This document shows, in pieces, positions 1-12,722 of a stretch of 64,000 nt of DNA. The stretch's first letter is position 1. Each line of letters starts with the position of its first letter. The notes below the pieces were generated by a model. It was not told the DNA's origin and ran no database searches. It saw only the letters and a list, made by a program, of their open reading frames with translations. Where the stretch lies: NCBI RefSeq assembly GCF_018881775.1, contig NZ_JACVPR010000001.1, positions 744,001 through 808,000 on the forward strand. The letters run 5' to 3'. Made by a program: the position numbers and the translations under genes. The DNA is from Polynucleobacter sp. MWH-Loch1C5 (GTDB taxonomy: Bacteria; Pseudomonadota; Gammaproteobacteria; Burkholderiales; Burkholderiaceae).

Positions 1-1
1 T

Positions 2-265
2 GACTCTATGGATGCTTGGTTCGCAGGCTATCACCCCAGCGTTGTGGCCGTATCATGGTTAGGTTTTGATAAGCCCAAGAGCTTGGGTGATCGAGAAACC
101 GGTGGCGGCCTAGCCTTACCTGTATGGGTACGTTATATGCAAACTGCGCTGCGAGGTGTGCCAGAGGCTGACCGCCGTCCACCTCCTGGAGTAGTTCAAA
201 GAGATGGTGACTGGGTAATACCTGAGTTCATATCATTCTTTGGTGGCATGCAAAATCTTGACTAG
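2..265 (+). CDS. mrcA: Penicillin-binding protein 1A, C-terminal fragment (5' truncated by window)
   Basis: This is the last 88 codons of a class A penicillin-binding protein, a bifunctional inner-membrane peptidoglycan glycosyltransferase/transpeptidase. The frame is open from base 2 to the TAG at 263-265. The visible part starts at the end of the transpeptidase domain: a DAWFAGYHPSVVAVSWLG stretch, then the glycine-rich ETGGGLALPVW segment near the domain end, typical of PBP1A. The catalytic SxxK, SxN and KTG motifs lie outside the window, so activity cannot be judged. It converges on cyaY with no gap: its stop codon directly abuts the cyaY stop. Confidence 0.85.
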   Translation, partial: DSMDAWFAGYHPSVVAVSWLGFDKPKSLGDRETGGGLALPVWVRYMQTALRGVPEADRRPPPGVVQRDGDWVIPEFISFFGGMQNLD

Positions 266-619
266 TTAAGTCAAACTAATCTTGATAGTCACCCCGGCTT
301 GCTTCGAAGCAAAGCGGTTGAGATCAGCAAATAGATCCTGACCCGTTTTAGTATCCGACCATTGAGGCTGATCTAGGGTGCCAGTAAAGCGGTAATGAAA
401 ACCGCCTTCTTTGGCCGCTACCCAAATTTCCTGTAGGGGTGGCTGTGTGTTGACCACAATGACACTCTTATCTTCAAACTGAATGTTGACCACATTGCCA
501 CCTTGACGAGCAATATCCAAATCTAAATCTTGCTCCTGAAAGGCATTTTCTAGAGATGCTTCGATCGCTCGTAGAGTTTTTTCTGCTACGGCTCTAAAGT
601 CTTTTTCACTAAGTTGCAT
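266..619 (-). CDS. cyaY: Frataxin homologue CyaY, iron-sulfur cluster assembly regulator
   Basis: The 117-residue product has the length and layout of bacterial frataxin. An acidic first helix (EKDFRAVAEKTLRAIEASLE, then EQDLDLDI) would carry the iron-binding surface, followed by the beta-sheet core with NVVNIQFEDKSVIVVNTQPP and EIWVAAKEGGFHYRF, and the final helix DLFADLNRF. CyaY binds IscS and iron in the cytosol and tunes Fe-S cluster synthesis. It is transcribed divergently from lptM-lysA across a 97-base gap, an arrangement shared with many Beta- and Gammaproteobacteria. No clear promoter was identified. Confidence 0.95.
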   Translation of the reverse strand: MQLSEKDFRAVAEKTLRAIEASLENAFQEQDLDLDIARQGGNVVNIQFEDKSVIVVNTQPPLQEIWVAAKEGGFHYRFTGTLDQPQWSDTKTGQDLFADLNRFASKQAGVTIKISLT

Positions 620-716
620 ATATAGGTCTCCAGATTCATTCTTCTTGCTCGGCAGACTGATGACTGCAGGTCTGCACTATACTGAGCTGATTGCAAATCG
701 CTTTTAAACTATTGGT

Positions 717-884
717 ATGAAGACTATTTTAGCGAGGTCCTTGGTTTTATGTGCTGCGATATCCCTGCTCGCTTGTGGGATACGAGGCCCCTTAGTTTTG
801 GCTCCCAAACCCGCAGAGCCCACCCCTCCTAGTAAAGCAGAACCCAAAGAGAAACAATGGCCGCCTCAGAAAGAAAAGCAATGA
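717..884 (+). CDS. lptM: LptM (YifL-type) small lipoprotein
   Basis: This is a 55-codon gene. A hydrophobic signal sequence (residues 8-19) leads to the lipobox LLAC-G, with the modified cysteine at residue 20. It is followed by a short Pro/Lys/Glu-rich tail. LptM/YifL lipoproteins are outer-membrane lipoproteins of this size; in Escherichia coli LptM assists maturation of the LptD translocon. The gene overlaps lysA by four bases (ATGA at 881-884), which indicates translational coupling. The lipobox, the size and the position between cyaY and an mDAP/lysine gene all match the family (cyaY-yifL-dapF in enterics, lptM-lysA here). The assignment is by architecture and synteny, since sequence identity is low in this family. 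Confidence 0.82.
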   Translation: MKTILARSLVLCAAISLLACGIRGPLVLAPKPAEPTPPSKAEPKEKQWPPQKEKQ

Positions 885-2164
885 ATATCACCCCCTCACT
901 CAATGGTTTTTCACAACAAGATGGGGTTTGGTATGCCGAAGGTATTCGCTTAAGCGATCTAGCACAGCGCTTTGGCACCCCGACTTATGTGTATAGCAAA
1001 AAGGCCTTAACAGACGCTTTTAGCGCTTATGAAAAAGCATGTCACAAAAATGGTCGGCGTCGCGCTCGAGTGCACTATGCGATGAAAGCCAATAGCAATA
1101 TCGCAATTTTGAATTTATTTGCTCAATTAGGCGCTGGTTTTGACATCGTATCTGGCGGCGAACTCGCTCGCGTGATAGCCGCCAAAGGCAATCCCGCACA
1201 TGTGGTCTTCTCTGGTGTGGGTAAAACCGAACATGAAATGGCAGATGCCTTAAATGCAGGTATCAAATGCTTTAATGTTGAATCGATTCCTGAGCTCACT
1301 CGTCTTAATGAAGTAGCAAAGCGCTTGAACAAAAAAGCAGCTATCTCATTGCGCGTCAATCCTGATGTGGATGCTAAAACCCATCCTTATATTTCTACAG
1401 GCCTTAAGGGTAATAAATTTGGCATCGCTTACGATGATGTCTTGCCCACCTACCTTGCAGCCAAACAAATGACTCATTGTGAAATCGTAGGTATTGACTG
1501 TCATATCGGCTCACAAATTACAGAGATTAACCCTTACCTAGATGCCCTTGATCGCGTCTTACTACTGATTGAACAACTTAAATCTCAAGGCATCACTATT
1601 CAGCACTTAGACATTGGTGGTGGCTTAGGCATTTGTTACACCGATGAAACCCCGCCAGACATCACGGCTTTTGCCAATACCTTACTCGATCATATTGAAC
1701 AAGAAGGTTTTGGTCATTTAGAGATTCTTTTTGAGCCAGGACGTTCACTCGTGGGAAATGCTGGGGTTCTACTGACTCAAGTTGAATTCTTAAAACCTGG
1801 CGAAACCAAGAATTTCTGTATCGTCGATGCCGCCATGAATGATTTAATGCGCCCAGCGATGTATGAGGCTTACCATGCCATCGTGGCTTGCGAGAGTAAT
1901 CCCAATGCACCACAAGCGACTTACGATGTCGTGGGCCCTATTTGCGAGTCCGGTGACTGGTTAGGTCGCGATCGCGCTCTGCAAGTAAGTCCTGGTGATT
2001 ATCTTGCGATTCTATCTGCAGGTGCCTATGGTTTTACGATGAGCTCTAACTACAACACGCGTGGTCGCGCAGCAGAGGTGATGGTATCGGGCCAAGAAGC
2101 CCATCTGATTCGTGAACGCGAAAGCATTCCAAGTCTTTTTGCTCTGGAACGACTAGTTCCCTAA
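881..2164 (+). CDS. lysA: Diaminopimelate decarboxylase
   Basis: This PLP enzyme converts meso-diaminopimelate to L-lysine and CO2, the last step of lysine synthesis. The product is 427 residues from the ATG at 881. The PLP lysine is K69 in YAMKAN. Further family motifs are the HIGSQ segment, the glycine-rich phosphate loop DIGGGLG, EPGRSLVGNAG, and GPICESGDWLGRDR with the active-site cysteine contributed across the dimer; GAYGFTMSSNYN is near the C terminus. An upstream in-frame ATG at 857 would add MAASERKA. The 881 start is preferred because it overlaps the lptM stop as ATGA and gives the usual family N terminus. A hairpin terminator follows the stop. Confidence 0.96.
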   Translation: MNITPSLNGFSQQDGVWYAEGIRLSDLAQRFGTPTYVYSKKALTDAFSAYEKACHKNGRRRARVHYAMKANSNIAILNLFAQLGAGFDIVSGGELARVIAAKGNPAHVVFSGVGKTEHEMADALNAGIKCFNVESIPELTRLNEVAKRLNKKAAISLRVNPDVDAKTHPYISTGLKGNKFGIAYDDVLPTYLAAKQMTHCEIVGIDCHIGSQITEINPYLDALDRVLLLIEQLKSQGITIQHLDIGGGLGICYTDETPPDITAFANTLLDHIEQEGFGHLEILFEPGRSLVGNAGVLLTQVEFLKPGETKNFCIVDAAMNDLMRPAMYEAYHAIVACESNPNAPQATYDVVGPICESGDWLGRDRALQVSPGDYLAILSAGAYGFTMSSNYNTRGRAAEVMVSGQEAHLIRERESIPSLFALERLVP

Positions 2165-2194
2165 TCCTACAACCCAAAAAAACTGGTATTCAAT

Positions 2195-2228
2195 AAAAAA
2201 CCCCCACAGTCTCACTGTAGGGGTTTTT
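2195..2228. terminator. Bidirectional terminator between lysA and ccsA
   Basis: A-run, stem CCCC-ACAGT / ACTGT-A-GGGG with a CTC loop and a single C/A mismatch, then a T-run. The flanking A and T runs let it work for lysA on the plus strand and for ccsA on the minus strand. Confidence 0.8.
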
Positions 2229-2242
2229 AATCTTTGTTTCTT

Positions 2243-3433
2243 TTAAAGTGTGCCGTAACTATGCAAACCCGATAAGAACATATTAACGCCCAAGAAAGCA
2301 AAGGTCGTGACAAACAAGCCGACGATGGCCCACCAAGCAGCTACGACACCTCGTAAGCCTTTCATGAGGCGCATGTGCAACCAGGCTGCGTAATTTAACC
2401 AAACAATTAACGCCCAAGTTTCTTTTGGATCCCAGCTCCAATAACCACCCCAGGCTTCTGCAGCCCACAAAGCACCCAAAATCGTCGCTATGGTAAAGAA
2501 TGCAAAACCAACCGCAATCGCTTTGTACATCAGATCGTCCATGAGCTCTAAGCTAGGCAAGCGATTTGCTAAGATATTTTTAGATTTGAGGATGTAGGCA
2601 ATCGCAACCATAGCCGCTAGAGCAAATGTTCCATAGCCAATAAAGTTAGCAGGCACATGAATCTTCATCCACCAACTCTGTAATGCAGGAACCAATGGCT
2701 GAATCTGGTGAGCATCACGACTGACGCTGTACCAAAGAATAAATGCGACTGCCGCAACAATGATCCACAGTATGAACGCCCCTAAAACAACAGACTGATA
2801 ACGGGCCTCGTAGTAGAGGTGAAAGATAGCCGTAATTAAGCAAAACAGAATGAAGACTTCGTAGAGATTCGATACTGGAATGTGACCAATATCTGGGCCC
2901 ATCAAATAAGACTCATACCAGCGCACTAGCATGCCTGTTAAACCAATATAGACAGCCGCCCATGACAACTTAGTGGCTGTCGCGCCAAATGAGGTTGCAT
3001 TTTTGATTAGCGCAATCGTATAAAAAAGTGTGCTTAAACAGAAAAAGACACTCATCCACAAAATGGCAGACTGACTGGAGAGCATGTACTTTAAAAAGAA
3101 GGCTTGCTCGGCACGCGCTAACTGGCCACCTTCTGGCGTTTGATAAAAATAGACCGCTAACAATGCAAGTACGGTGCTACCTATCATGAGATTGCGCATC
3201 GGCTTCCATAACCAGCCGATGAGCGCAAAAGATGGCACACAAGCAAACAAAATAGTTTGCTCATAGACATCCATGTAATCTGAGAAACGATACTCAGCGT
3301 AAAAAGCACCTATGAGTAATGCGAGCGCAAATAAGTAGTCAAACCAAGTCAGTGACTGAGCTAATTTTTGCGCCAGTCGTTTCATCGACTGCCCCAGCCC
3401 TCCCTGGGTAGAGCTTATGTATTCTGTTTCCAT
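2243..3433 (-). CDS. ccsA: Cytochrome c biogenesis protein CcsA/ResC (System II heme handling)
   Basis: This 396-residue polytopic inner-membrane protein has about eight hydrophobic segments and, near residue 330, the tryptophan-rich WWD signature (WGGYWSWDPKETW) that binds heme in the CcsA/CcmC/CcmF family. Together with ResB it forms the System II synthetase that exports heme and attaches it to CXXCH motifs of periplasmic apocytochromes. The ATG at 3433 overlaps the end of resB by 19 bases, implying translational coupling; an internal ATG at codon 17 is an alternative start. The neighbouring cytochrome c4 gene and dsbD, which supplies reductant, fit the same pathway. Confidence 0.93.
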   Translation of the reverse strand: METEYISSTQGGLGQSMKRLAQKLAQSLTWFDYLFALALLIGAFYAEYRFSDYMDVYEQTILFACVPSFALIGWLWKPMRNLMIGSTVLALLAVYFYQTPEGGQLARAEQAFFLKYMLSSQSAILWMSVFFCLSTLFYTIALIKNATSFGATATKLSWAAVYIGLTGMLVRWYESYLMGPDIGHIPVSNLYEVFILFCLITAIFHLYYEARYQSVVLGAFILWIIVAAVAFILWYSVSRDAHQIQPLVPALQSWWMKIHVPANFIGYGTFALAAMVAIAYILKSKNILANRLPSLELMDDLMYKAIAVGFAFFTIATILGALWAAEAWGGYWSWDPKETWALIVWLNYAAWLHMRLMKGLRGVVAAWWAIVGLFVTTFAFLGVNMFLSGLHSYGTL

Positions 3434-5580
3434 GATCTGAACTCTTGTTGATATTGGTTGAATTCTTTCTCAAAATCGAGGGTTCTGCGTGAGGTTGACA
3501 TCGCAAAAAGGTTATTCCCATTACCTAAAGTTTTAACCCAAATACGACGATCCGGTAGGTAGAACATCGCAAAAATGCCTAAAGTCAGTAATAAACAGCC
3601 AAAGTACACCATATTTTTCCCAGGTGATTTCGTTACTTGAAAGACACTGGCTTTGACTTCTTCAAAATCTTCTAACTGAAAGACGAGTGGCGCGGGGTAG
3701 AAAGTACTGTCTGATAAGGCAGAAGTCGCTTGTTGAATATAGCGCTGACTCTGTTCATTGTTGATTGCAGCTGGCAAGCCGAGTTGTGCACGAGCTTCTT
3801 GCCATAATTCCCACATCACACCATTGAGAACTTTGAGGATGACTTCGGCCGCTTTTTGCTGTTCTTCAGCGGGCACGGCTTGTTCAATGAAACCTCCTAA
3901 GGCAGCAAAGCCACCCGGCTGTATACCGACCTCACCAGCTTGACGCTTAGCAAATTCTGTTTGGCCTGCAAAGAGTTCTATCGAGCGAGTCGCACTCTCT
4001 TGTAACTGTTTAAACATGGCGGGGTTATTGGCAAAACTCTGCTGACGATTGACCTGCTCAGAAAAACGACGGACTGCTCTCTGACGTGCGCCTGCATCTT
4101 GTAAAAGAGTGCGCAACATGAGCCACTCTTTAAGACTAATGTCTTGATCAGCAGGAATTCTGAGGTACTTAAACTCTTCGGCCGGAGTGTTTCTCACACC
4201 CAACATAAACATGAGACTGCCATCTAGCAATAGAGGCTGCATGTAATTGCTGTACTCACGCGCTTGTCCAGCCGCATCTCTAAGTTTGTACTGCACGGAT
4301 GGACCGACGTTTCGTAGATCTGTGACTTTACTGGTCTTGGCAGCAGAGCCCAAACGATCGCTAAATACTTTTCCAAGGCCTTTATCTGCTGGGGTAGTAG
4401 CCACACCCCTAGTGTCATTTTGACCACTCGCATTTGCAATATTTTCGACATTGGTCGGCCTAAAACCACTGAACTCTAGGGTATAAGCTTTGCCATCGGA
4501 TGAACGTAAACGAGTGCTTTGTCCGACTTCACCATCAACAATAAAGCTTCCTTTTATAGAATGGCCCGCGCCATGCATAGGGTATGCGCGTAACTTTAAT
4601 TTAGAGCCGCCATCTTCAAAACTAGATTGATAAATGGCAACACCACGATGATAAAAAGGCTCATTCACTTTAATCTGAGCTTCTTTTTGTTCACCAGTAT
4701 CCGTATCTTGAATGACCACATCACTCACAAAGAGTTTAGGCATACCTGTGCTGTAGTACTCGATGTGGAACTTCTTCAAAAAGATGGTAAAAGGTAGCTC
4801 TTGAATGATTGTGCCTGTCGTGGCACTTAAAAGAGCAGTTTGGCTCTTGCCACCCTCAGGCACAAATATATTAGCGCGGTAACTGGGGTTGCTCGCTGCT
4901 AATTTATGTTCTTGTGGAATATCGGCAATTAACATACCTTGGGTGCTCTCCGGCAGGACGCTCTTTCCACCGAACCACATTTGTGTACGCACAAATAAAT
5001 CACCGTCCAATAAACCACCCAAACAAATCAGAACGATAGCGCTATGGGCCAAAATGTAACCCCACTTATTAGCAGCTCCTTTTTTCGCCAGGACTTTTGC
5101 GTGATCATGGGCCACCATCGTCTTTACTGCGTAACCATCTTTAGCAAGACGCTCAGCAACTTGTTTTGCAAAAGTAGAGTGATCACTTTGCTTGGCCTCA
5201 AAGTCAAAATGATGATGTAAAGCTCTCAGTCCACCCTCATGCACATGATCTTTCCAGGCACGAATATCTTTCAACATCTTTGGCGCATTGCGAGTGACAC
5301 AAAATGAAACCGATAAAACTAAGAATGCGAGAATCAGCAAAAACCACCAAGCGGTATAGACCGAGAATAAACTCAAACCATTAAAAATTTCAGCCCACAT
5401 CGGCCCAAATTGATTGACATAATTGGTATAGGGCTCATTTTGTTTAATGACTGTACCAATGATGCTCGCAATTGAGATCACCGTTAAGAGTGCAATTGCA
5501 AAACGCATCGAGGCCAAAAGCTCGAAACTATGACGGCCTATTTTCTTGAGAGTTGGTGCTTCGATGACTGACGAGTTCAT
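3415..5580 (-). CDS. resB: Cytochrome c biogenesis protein ResB/Ccs1
   Basis: This 721-residue partner of CcsA belongs to the ResB family. Hydrophobic helices are visible at about residues 25-47 (RFAIALLTVISIASIIGTVI), 70-96, 172-194, and a last one near 660-680. The long stretch between the third and fourth helices is the periplasmic domain, with the conserved GMPKLFVSDVVI and NEPFYHRGVAIYQSSFEDGG segments. ResB docks apocytochrome and forms the heme channel with CcsA. The length is normal for betaproteobacterial ResB. It is the first gene of resB-ccsA and lies 73 bases after the cytochrome c4 gene on the same strand, so the three probably form one operon. Confidence 0.93.
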   Translation of the reverse strand: MNSSVIEAPTLKKIGRHSFELLASMRFAIALLTVISIASIIGTVIKQNEPYTNYVNQFGPMWAEIFNGLSLFSVYTAWWFLLILAFLVLSVSFCVTRNAPKMLKDIRAWKDHVHEGGLRALHHHFDFEAKQSDHSTFAKQVAERLAKDGYAVKTMVAHDHAKVLAKKGAANKWGYILAHSAIVLICLGGLLDGDLFVRTQMWFGGKSVLPESTQGMLIADIPQEHKLAASNPSYRANIFVPEGGKSQTALLSATTGTIIQELPFTIFLKKFHIEYYSTGMPKLFVSDVVIQDTDTGEQKEAQIKVNEPFYHRGVAIYQSSFEDGGSKLKLRAYPMHGAGHSIKGSFIVDGEVGQSTRLRSSDGKAYTLEFSGFRPTNVENIANASGQNDTRGVATTPADKGLGKVFSDRLGSAAKTSKVTDLRNVGPSVQYKLRDAAGQAREYSNYMQPLLLDGSLMFMLGVRNTPAEEFKYLRIPADQDISLKEWLMLRTLLQDAGARQRAVRRFSEQVNRQQSFANNPAMFKQLQESATRSIELFAGQTEFAKRQAGEVGIQPGGFAALGGFIEQAVPAEEQQKAAEVILKVLNGVMWELWQEARAQLGLPAAINNEQSQRYIQQATSALSDSTFYPAPLVFQLEDFEEVKASVFQVTKSPGKNMVYFGCLLLTLGIFAMFYLPDRRIWVKTLGNGNNLFAMSTSRRTLDFEKEFNQYQQEFRSWKQNT

Positions 5581-5653
5581 ATCTTTAAAAAAATGAAGCC
5601 CACAAACCTAGGTTCGTGGGCTCTTCTTACCGAGAGCTACTAATTAATTAGAA

Positions 5654-6319
5654 TTAACGCAAACCAGCAATGTAGTCTGACACTGCTTTGATTTCTGCGT
5701 CAGACATGCGAGAAGCAACCCCAGTCATTTGTACACTATTCTTGCGCTCACCAGAGCGATAAGCAACCAATTGCGCCTCTGTATATTCTGCCCACTGACC
5801 TGCTAAACGCGGGTATTGTGCTGGAATACCCACACCATTCGGTGCATGACAGCCTGCACAGGCAGCGACGTTCTTACTAGGAATACCACCACGATAAATT
5901 TTTTGACCGAGTTCAATTGAAGCTTTGTTCTTGGCCGTGCCATTACCAGGCGCTTGCTTTTCTAAATACGCTGCCACATTCAACATATCTTCATCGGTGA
6001 GCATGCTAGCAAAAGCAGACATCACTGCATTAGGGCGATCCTTGCCTGCTTTATAGTCTTTCAACTGTTTCACAGTGTAGGCAGCATGTTGGCCTGCTAA
6101 CTTAGGATACGCACCACCACCGCTCACGCCATTGGCGCCGTGACAGCCCATACAAGCAGCGATACCACGCTTTAGGTCACCACTGTTATACAGAGCCTCG
6201 CCCTTGGCTAGATCCGGTTTAACAACGTTAGCTGGTTCAGCGGCAAATACGCCTGCTGATAAAAACAAACCAGCGACCAAAGTCATGATTTTTGATTTTG
6301 CAGATACTTTTTGATGCAT
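5654..6319 (-). CDS. Diheme cytochrome c4
   Basis: This 221-residue periplasmic electron carrier has a cleavable signal peptide (about residues 1-27, ending GVFAAEP). It contains two similar cytochrome c domains, each with a CXXCH heme motif: CMGCH at 56-60 and CAGCH at 154-158. Repeated YPKLAGQ and YPRLAGQ segments and distal methionines ([21 protein letters not shown]) are typical of cytochrome c4. The family passes electrons from the bc1 complex to terminal oxidases. It sits directly upstream of the System II maturation genes that would attach its hemes, and is divergent from engB. Confidence 0.93.
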   Translation of the reverse strand: MHQKVSAKSKIMTLVAGLFLSAGVFAAEPANVVKPDLAKGEALYNSGDLKRGIAACMGCHGANGVSGGGAYPKLAGQHAAYTVKQLKDYKAGKDRPNAVMSAFASMLTDEDMLNVAAYLEKQAPGNGTAKNKASIELGQKIYRGGIPSKNVAACAGCHAPNGVGIPAQYPRLAGQWAEYTEAQLVAYRSGERKNSVQMTGVASRMSDAEIKAVSDYIAGLR

Positions 6320-6460
6320 TGTGCTCTCACCCTATGTTTCGCAAAAGTCTTAGGCAATGATGGCAAAGCCGAAAAACCTTTATTTTTGAAAATCTTATAT
6401 GCAAATAAATGCCTAAATTCCAGCAAAGAATTTTACAATAGGTCCAACCTGAAAACACCT

Positions 6461-9737
<3,277 letters not shown>

Positions 9738-9738
9738 A

Positions 9739-10065
9739 TCAGCGCTTCTTTAGTTCTTCATTTAACCAATTGCCGTATTGATTCTCAAGATGATCAATCG
9801 CGATGGCGATGATTTGCGGCACATCATAAGGATGATGATTTTTAATGAATTCTTCTAATACCGCCAACTTATCTGCATTCGTTTTTAGATGCACAGGGAA
9901 TTCTTGATCTTGTTGCACCTTATCATCCCACCAATAAAAAGATTGGCAGGGAGACTGTACTTGAGCACACGCTGCAAAACCACGTTCGACCGCCATCAAA
10001 GCTAAATGCTGGGCGCGCTCTTCATCTGGTACGGTGGTGATGACAAGATAAGCGGTTGGCTTCAT
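9739..10065 (-). CDS. cutA: CutA1-type divalent cation tolerance protein
   Basis: This small cytosolic trimeric protein (108 residues) has the CutA fold: a first strand YLVITTVPDEERA, the ERGFAACAQV segment, FYWWDDKVQQDQE, and the conserved HPYDVPQIIAIAI near the end. The family is linked to copper tolerance but its exact role is unsettled. The frame continues upstream to 10098; the ATG at 10065 is chosen because MKPTAYLVITTVP is the normal N terminus. It is followed one base later by dsbD, as in E. coli where cutA and dsbD are adjacent, so co-transcription is likely. Confidence 0.93.
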   Translation of the reverse strand: MKPTAYLVITTVPDEERAQHLALMAVERGFAACAQVQSPCQSFYWWDDKVQQDQEFPVHLKTNADKLAVLEEFIKNHHPYDVPQIIAIAIDHLENQYGNWLNEELKKR

Positions 10066-10139
10066 ACAGCTATTATCCGCCAAAATAGCCCTCCTCATTC
10101 AAGCGCTTGCTGATGCCTCATTACAAATCAACAGACAAT

Positions 10140-10169
10140 AAAAAAGCCTGGGAAAAACCAGGCTTTTTT
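10140..10169. terminator. Terminator at the end of the alpha (rpoA-rplQ) operon
   Basis: A 12-bp stem (including flanking A:T pairs) with core AAGCCTGG / CCAGGCTT and a 6-base loop, bounded by A and T runs. On the minus strand it ends the ribosomal cluster after rplQ. The symmetry would also allow plus-strand termination. Confidence 0.85.
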
Positions 10170-10183
10170 GTGCATTTGCTGAT

Positions 10184-10570
10184 TTACTCAGCAGCTGGCG
10201 CCTCTTGTGGCTCTGGGCGGTCAACTAACTCAACCAATGCCATTGGAGCGTTATCACCGACTCTGAAGCCAAACTTCAGAATACGCAAATAACCACCTGG
10301 ACGAGCAGCGTAACGAGGACCTAACTCTGTAAAGAGCTTGGTCACCATTTCGCGATCGCGCAAACGGTCAAATGCCAAACGGCGATTTGCCAAATTATCT
10401 TTTTTACCCAAAGTAATGAGTGGCTCAACAACGCGGCGCAACTCTTTTGCTTTTGGCAAAGTGGTTTTAATCACTTCATGCTGCAACAATGAATTAGACA
10501 TGTTGCGCAACATCGCTAAACGATGTGATGAAGTACGGTTTAATTTACGAAGTCCGTTTCCGTGACGCAT
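10184..10570 (-). CDS. rplQ: 50S ribosomal protein L17
   Basis: L17 is 128 residues here. It begins [20 protein letters not shown], the invariant family start, and contains [21 protein letters not shown]. It ends in an acidic, Pro/Ala-rich tail ([12 protein letters not shown]) typical of proteobacterial L17. It is the last gene of the alpha operon, 18 bases after rpoA, with a strong terminator behind it. Confidence 0.98.
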   Translation of the reverse strand: MRHGNGLRKLNRTSSHRLAMLRNMSNSLLQHEVIKTTLPKAKELRRVVEPLITLGKKDNLANRRLAFDRLRDREMVTKLFTELGPRYAARPGGYLRILKFGFRVGDNAPMALVELVDRPEPQEAPAAE

Positions 10571-10588
10571 GGTGGCGCTTCCTTTCTA

Positions 10589-11569
10589 TTATTTCTCAAG
10601 ACCTGCGGGTGGCCAGTTGTCTAGCTTCATACCCAAGGTCAAACCGCGAGCGGCCAAAACATCTTTAATTTCATTCAATGACTTGCGACCCAAGTTTGGA
10701 GTCTTAAGCAATTCATTTTCAGTACGCTGAATGAGATCGCCGATGTAGTAAATATTTTCTGCTTTCAAGCAGTTTGCTGAACGTACAGTCAACTCTAAAT
10801 CGTCCACTGGACGCATCAAGACTGGGTCTACTGCAGGTGCACGGCTTGGAGCCAAATCACCAGCAGCTTGTGTACCCTCTAGTTGAGCAAATACGACTAA
10901 TTGATCAACCAAGATGCTCGCTGATTGACGAATCGCTTCTTCAGGTGTCAATACACCGTTGGTCTCGATAGTCATCACCAAACGGTCCAAGTCTGTACGC
11001 TGTTCAACACGAGCAGACTCAACAGCATAGCTCACGCGACGCACAGGGCTGAATGAGGCATCCAATACGATATTACCGATGGCCTTAGAAGACTCATCTT
11101 GGTACTTACGCATATTACCTGGCACATAGCCACGGCCTTTTTCAACCTTGATTTGCATATCTAGTTTGCCATTGGCAGACAAGTTAGCAATCACGTGGTC
11201 TGGGTTAATGATTTCCACATCGTGTGGCAAATCAATATCTTTCGCAGTGACAACGCCAGCACCTTCTTTACGCAAGCTGAGTGTGACTTCATCACGTTGT
11301 TGTAATTTGAAAACAATACCTTTGAGGTTCAACAATAGGTTAACTACGTCTTCTTGTACGCCATCAATCGTAGAGTACTCATGGACCACGCCAGCAATCG
11401 TAACTTCTGTTGGCGCACAACCTACCATAGACGACAAAAGCACACGGCGCAATGCGTTACCCAAGGTATGACCATAGCCACGCTCAAATGGCTCCATTAC
11501 AACTTTCGCTTGGTTATCTGCAAGCGCTTCAACAGAAATAATCTTCGGCTTCAGCAGTGTGTTTTGCAT
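10589..11569 (-). CDS. rpoA: RNA polymerase alpha subunit
   Basis: This 326-residue subunit nucleates core assembly and contacts promoter UP elements and activators. The N-terminal dimerisation domain shows [20 protein letters not shown], the conserved interface helix. A linker (about 230-247) is followed by the C-terminal domain with [16 protein letters not shown] and [21 protein letters not shown], which binds DNA. It follows rpsD by 25 bases in the alpha operon. Confidence 0.98.
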   Translation of the reverse strand: MQNTLLKPKIISVEALADNQAKVVMEPFERGYGHTLGNALRRVLLSSMVGCAPTEVTIAGVVHEYSTIDGVQEDVVNLLLNLKGIVFKLQQRDEVTLSLRKEGAGVVTAKDIDLPHDVEIINPDHVIANLSANGKLDMQIKVEKGRGYVPGNMRKYQDESSKAIGNIVLDASFSPVRRVSYAVESARVEQRTDLDRLVMTIETNGVLTPEEAIRQSASILVDQLVVFAQLEGTQAAGDLAPSRAPAVDPVLMRPVDDLELTVRSANCLKAENIYYIGDLIQRTENELLKTPNLGRKSLNEIKDVLAARGLTLGMKLDNWPPAGLEK

Positions 11570-11594
11570 ATTTTTTCCTTTAAAAGGTCACGTA

Positions 11595-12218
11595 TTAACG
11601 TGAGTAAAGTTCGACGATCAAGCTTTCATTAATGTCACCACCGATATCATCACGGTCTGGGACTTGCTTGAATGTGCCTTCTAACTTACCTGCGTCTACT
11701 GACACCCAGCTAGCTGCGCCAGACTGAGCTACGAGACCTAAAGATTCTTGAATACGTGCTTGCTTTTTCGCTTTTTCACGAATCGCAATCACATCACCAG
11801 GACGAACTTGCATTGAAGGAATGTTAGCAACATTACCGTTGAGCAAGATAGCCTTGTGAGATACCAATTGACGTGCTTCGGCGCGTGTTGAGCCAAAACC
11901 CATGCGGTACACCACGTTATCTAAACGTGATTCCAACAACATCAAGAGGTTTTCACCTGTATTACCTTTACGACGCTCAGCTTCAGCAAAGTAGCGACGG
12001 AACTGGCGCTCTAGAACACCATAAATACGCTTTACTTTTTGCTTTTCACGCAACTGATTACCGTAGTCTGATGTACGCGCACCTGAAGTGCGGCCATGTT
12101 GACCCGGCTTGCTGTCGAGTTTGCATTTATCGGATAAAGAACGACGAGCGCTCTTTAGAAATAAGTCGGTACCTTCCCGACGAGATAGTTTGGCTTTAGG
12201 GCCTAAATAACGTGCCAC
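11595..12218 (-). CDS. rpsD: 30S ribosomal protein S4
   Basis: S4 is a 207-residue primary 16S rRNA binder and, in enterics, the translational repressor of the alpha operon. It begins [20 protein letters not shown]. The S4 domain contains [29 protein letters not shown]. The N-terminal region lacks the four-cysteine zinc knuckle, so it is the zinc-free type. The 81-base gap before it holds two perfect hairpins, listed separately. Confidence 0.98.
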   Translation of the reverse strand: MARYLGPKAKLSRREGTDLFLKSARRSLSDKCKLDSKPGQHGRTSGARTSDYGNQLREKQKVKRIYGVLERQFRRYFAEAERRKGNTGENLLMLLESRLDNVVYRMGFGSTRAEARQLVSHKAILLNGNVANIPSMQVRPGDVIAIREKAKKQARIQESLGLVAQSGAASWVSVDAGKLEGTFKQVPDRDDIGGDINESLIVELYSR

Positions 12219-12236
12219 AGTACTTTCCTTTCTTTG

Positions 12237-12280
12237 CCGCTAAAACTAGCGGTGAGTCCATCCTCAAACAAGCGATGGAC
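12237..12280 (-). promoter_or_regulatory. Two hairpins in the rpsK-rpsD gap (candidate S4 control region)
   Basis: In transcript order, GTCCATC/GATGGAC (12256-12280, 11-base loop) is followed by CCGCTA/TAGCGG around a 4-base loop (12237-12252). Both stems are perfect. They precede the rpsD ribosome binding region. Control by S4 is inferred only from position; the known enteric S4 site is elsewhere in the operon. Confidence 0.4.
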
Positions 12281-12299
12281 AGTGGTCTTGGTTAAACAA

Positions 12300-12707
12300 T
12301 TAAATACGACGACGCTTTGGAGGACGGCAACCGTTGTGTGGAACGGGTGTTACGTCCTGAATTTCCGTGATCTTGATGCCTAAAGCATTCAAGGCACGAA
12401 CTGCTGATTCACGACCAGGACCTGGGCCCTTGATCTCAACAGCAAGATTCTTAATACCGCATTCTTGAGCTGCACGACCAGCCACCTCAGCCGCTACCTG
12501 AGCAGCAAATGGTGTTGACTTACGTGAACCCTTAAAACCCTGACCACCTGAAGTCGCCCAAGACAATGCATTGCCTTGACGATCAGTGATAGTCACGATG
12601 GTATTGTTAAATGAAGCATGTACGTGAGCGATACCGTCCGCAATATTCTTTTTAACTTTTTTGCGAGCGCGCGCTGCGTTGTTATTAGCTTGTTGTGGTT
12701 TTGCCAT
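12300..12707 (-). CDS. rpsK: 30S ribosomal protein S11
   Basis: S11 (135 residues) forms part of the platform near the mRNA exit. Conserved segments are [44 protein letters not shown] and the C-terminal [18 protein letters not shown]. The N terminus is the slightly extended, Asn/Ala/Lys-rich type. It lies 15 bases after rpsM. Confidence 0.98.
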   Translation of the reverse strand: MAKPQQANNNAARARKKVKKNIADGIAHVHASFNNTIVTITDRQGNALSWATSGGQGFKGSRKSTPFAAQVAAEVAGRAAQECGIKNLAVEIKGPGPGRESAVRALNALGIKITEIQDVTPVPHNGCRPPKRRRI

Positions 12708-12722
12708 GATTAGCTCTTCCTA

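Noticed and set aside
6311..6460. N-terminal extension of engB from an upstream ATG
   Set aside because: The 50 extra residues overlap the cytochrome c4 start on the other strand and do not resemble EngB; the start at 6461 gives the normal protein.
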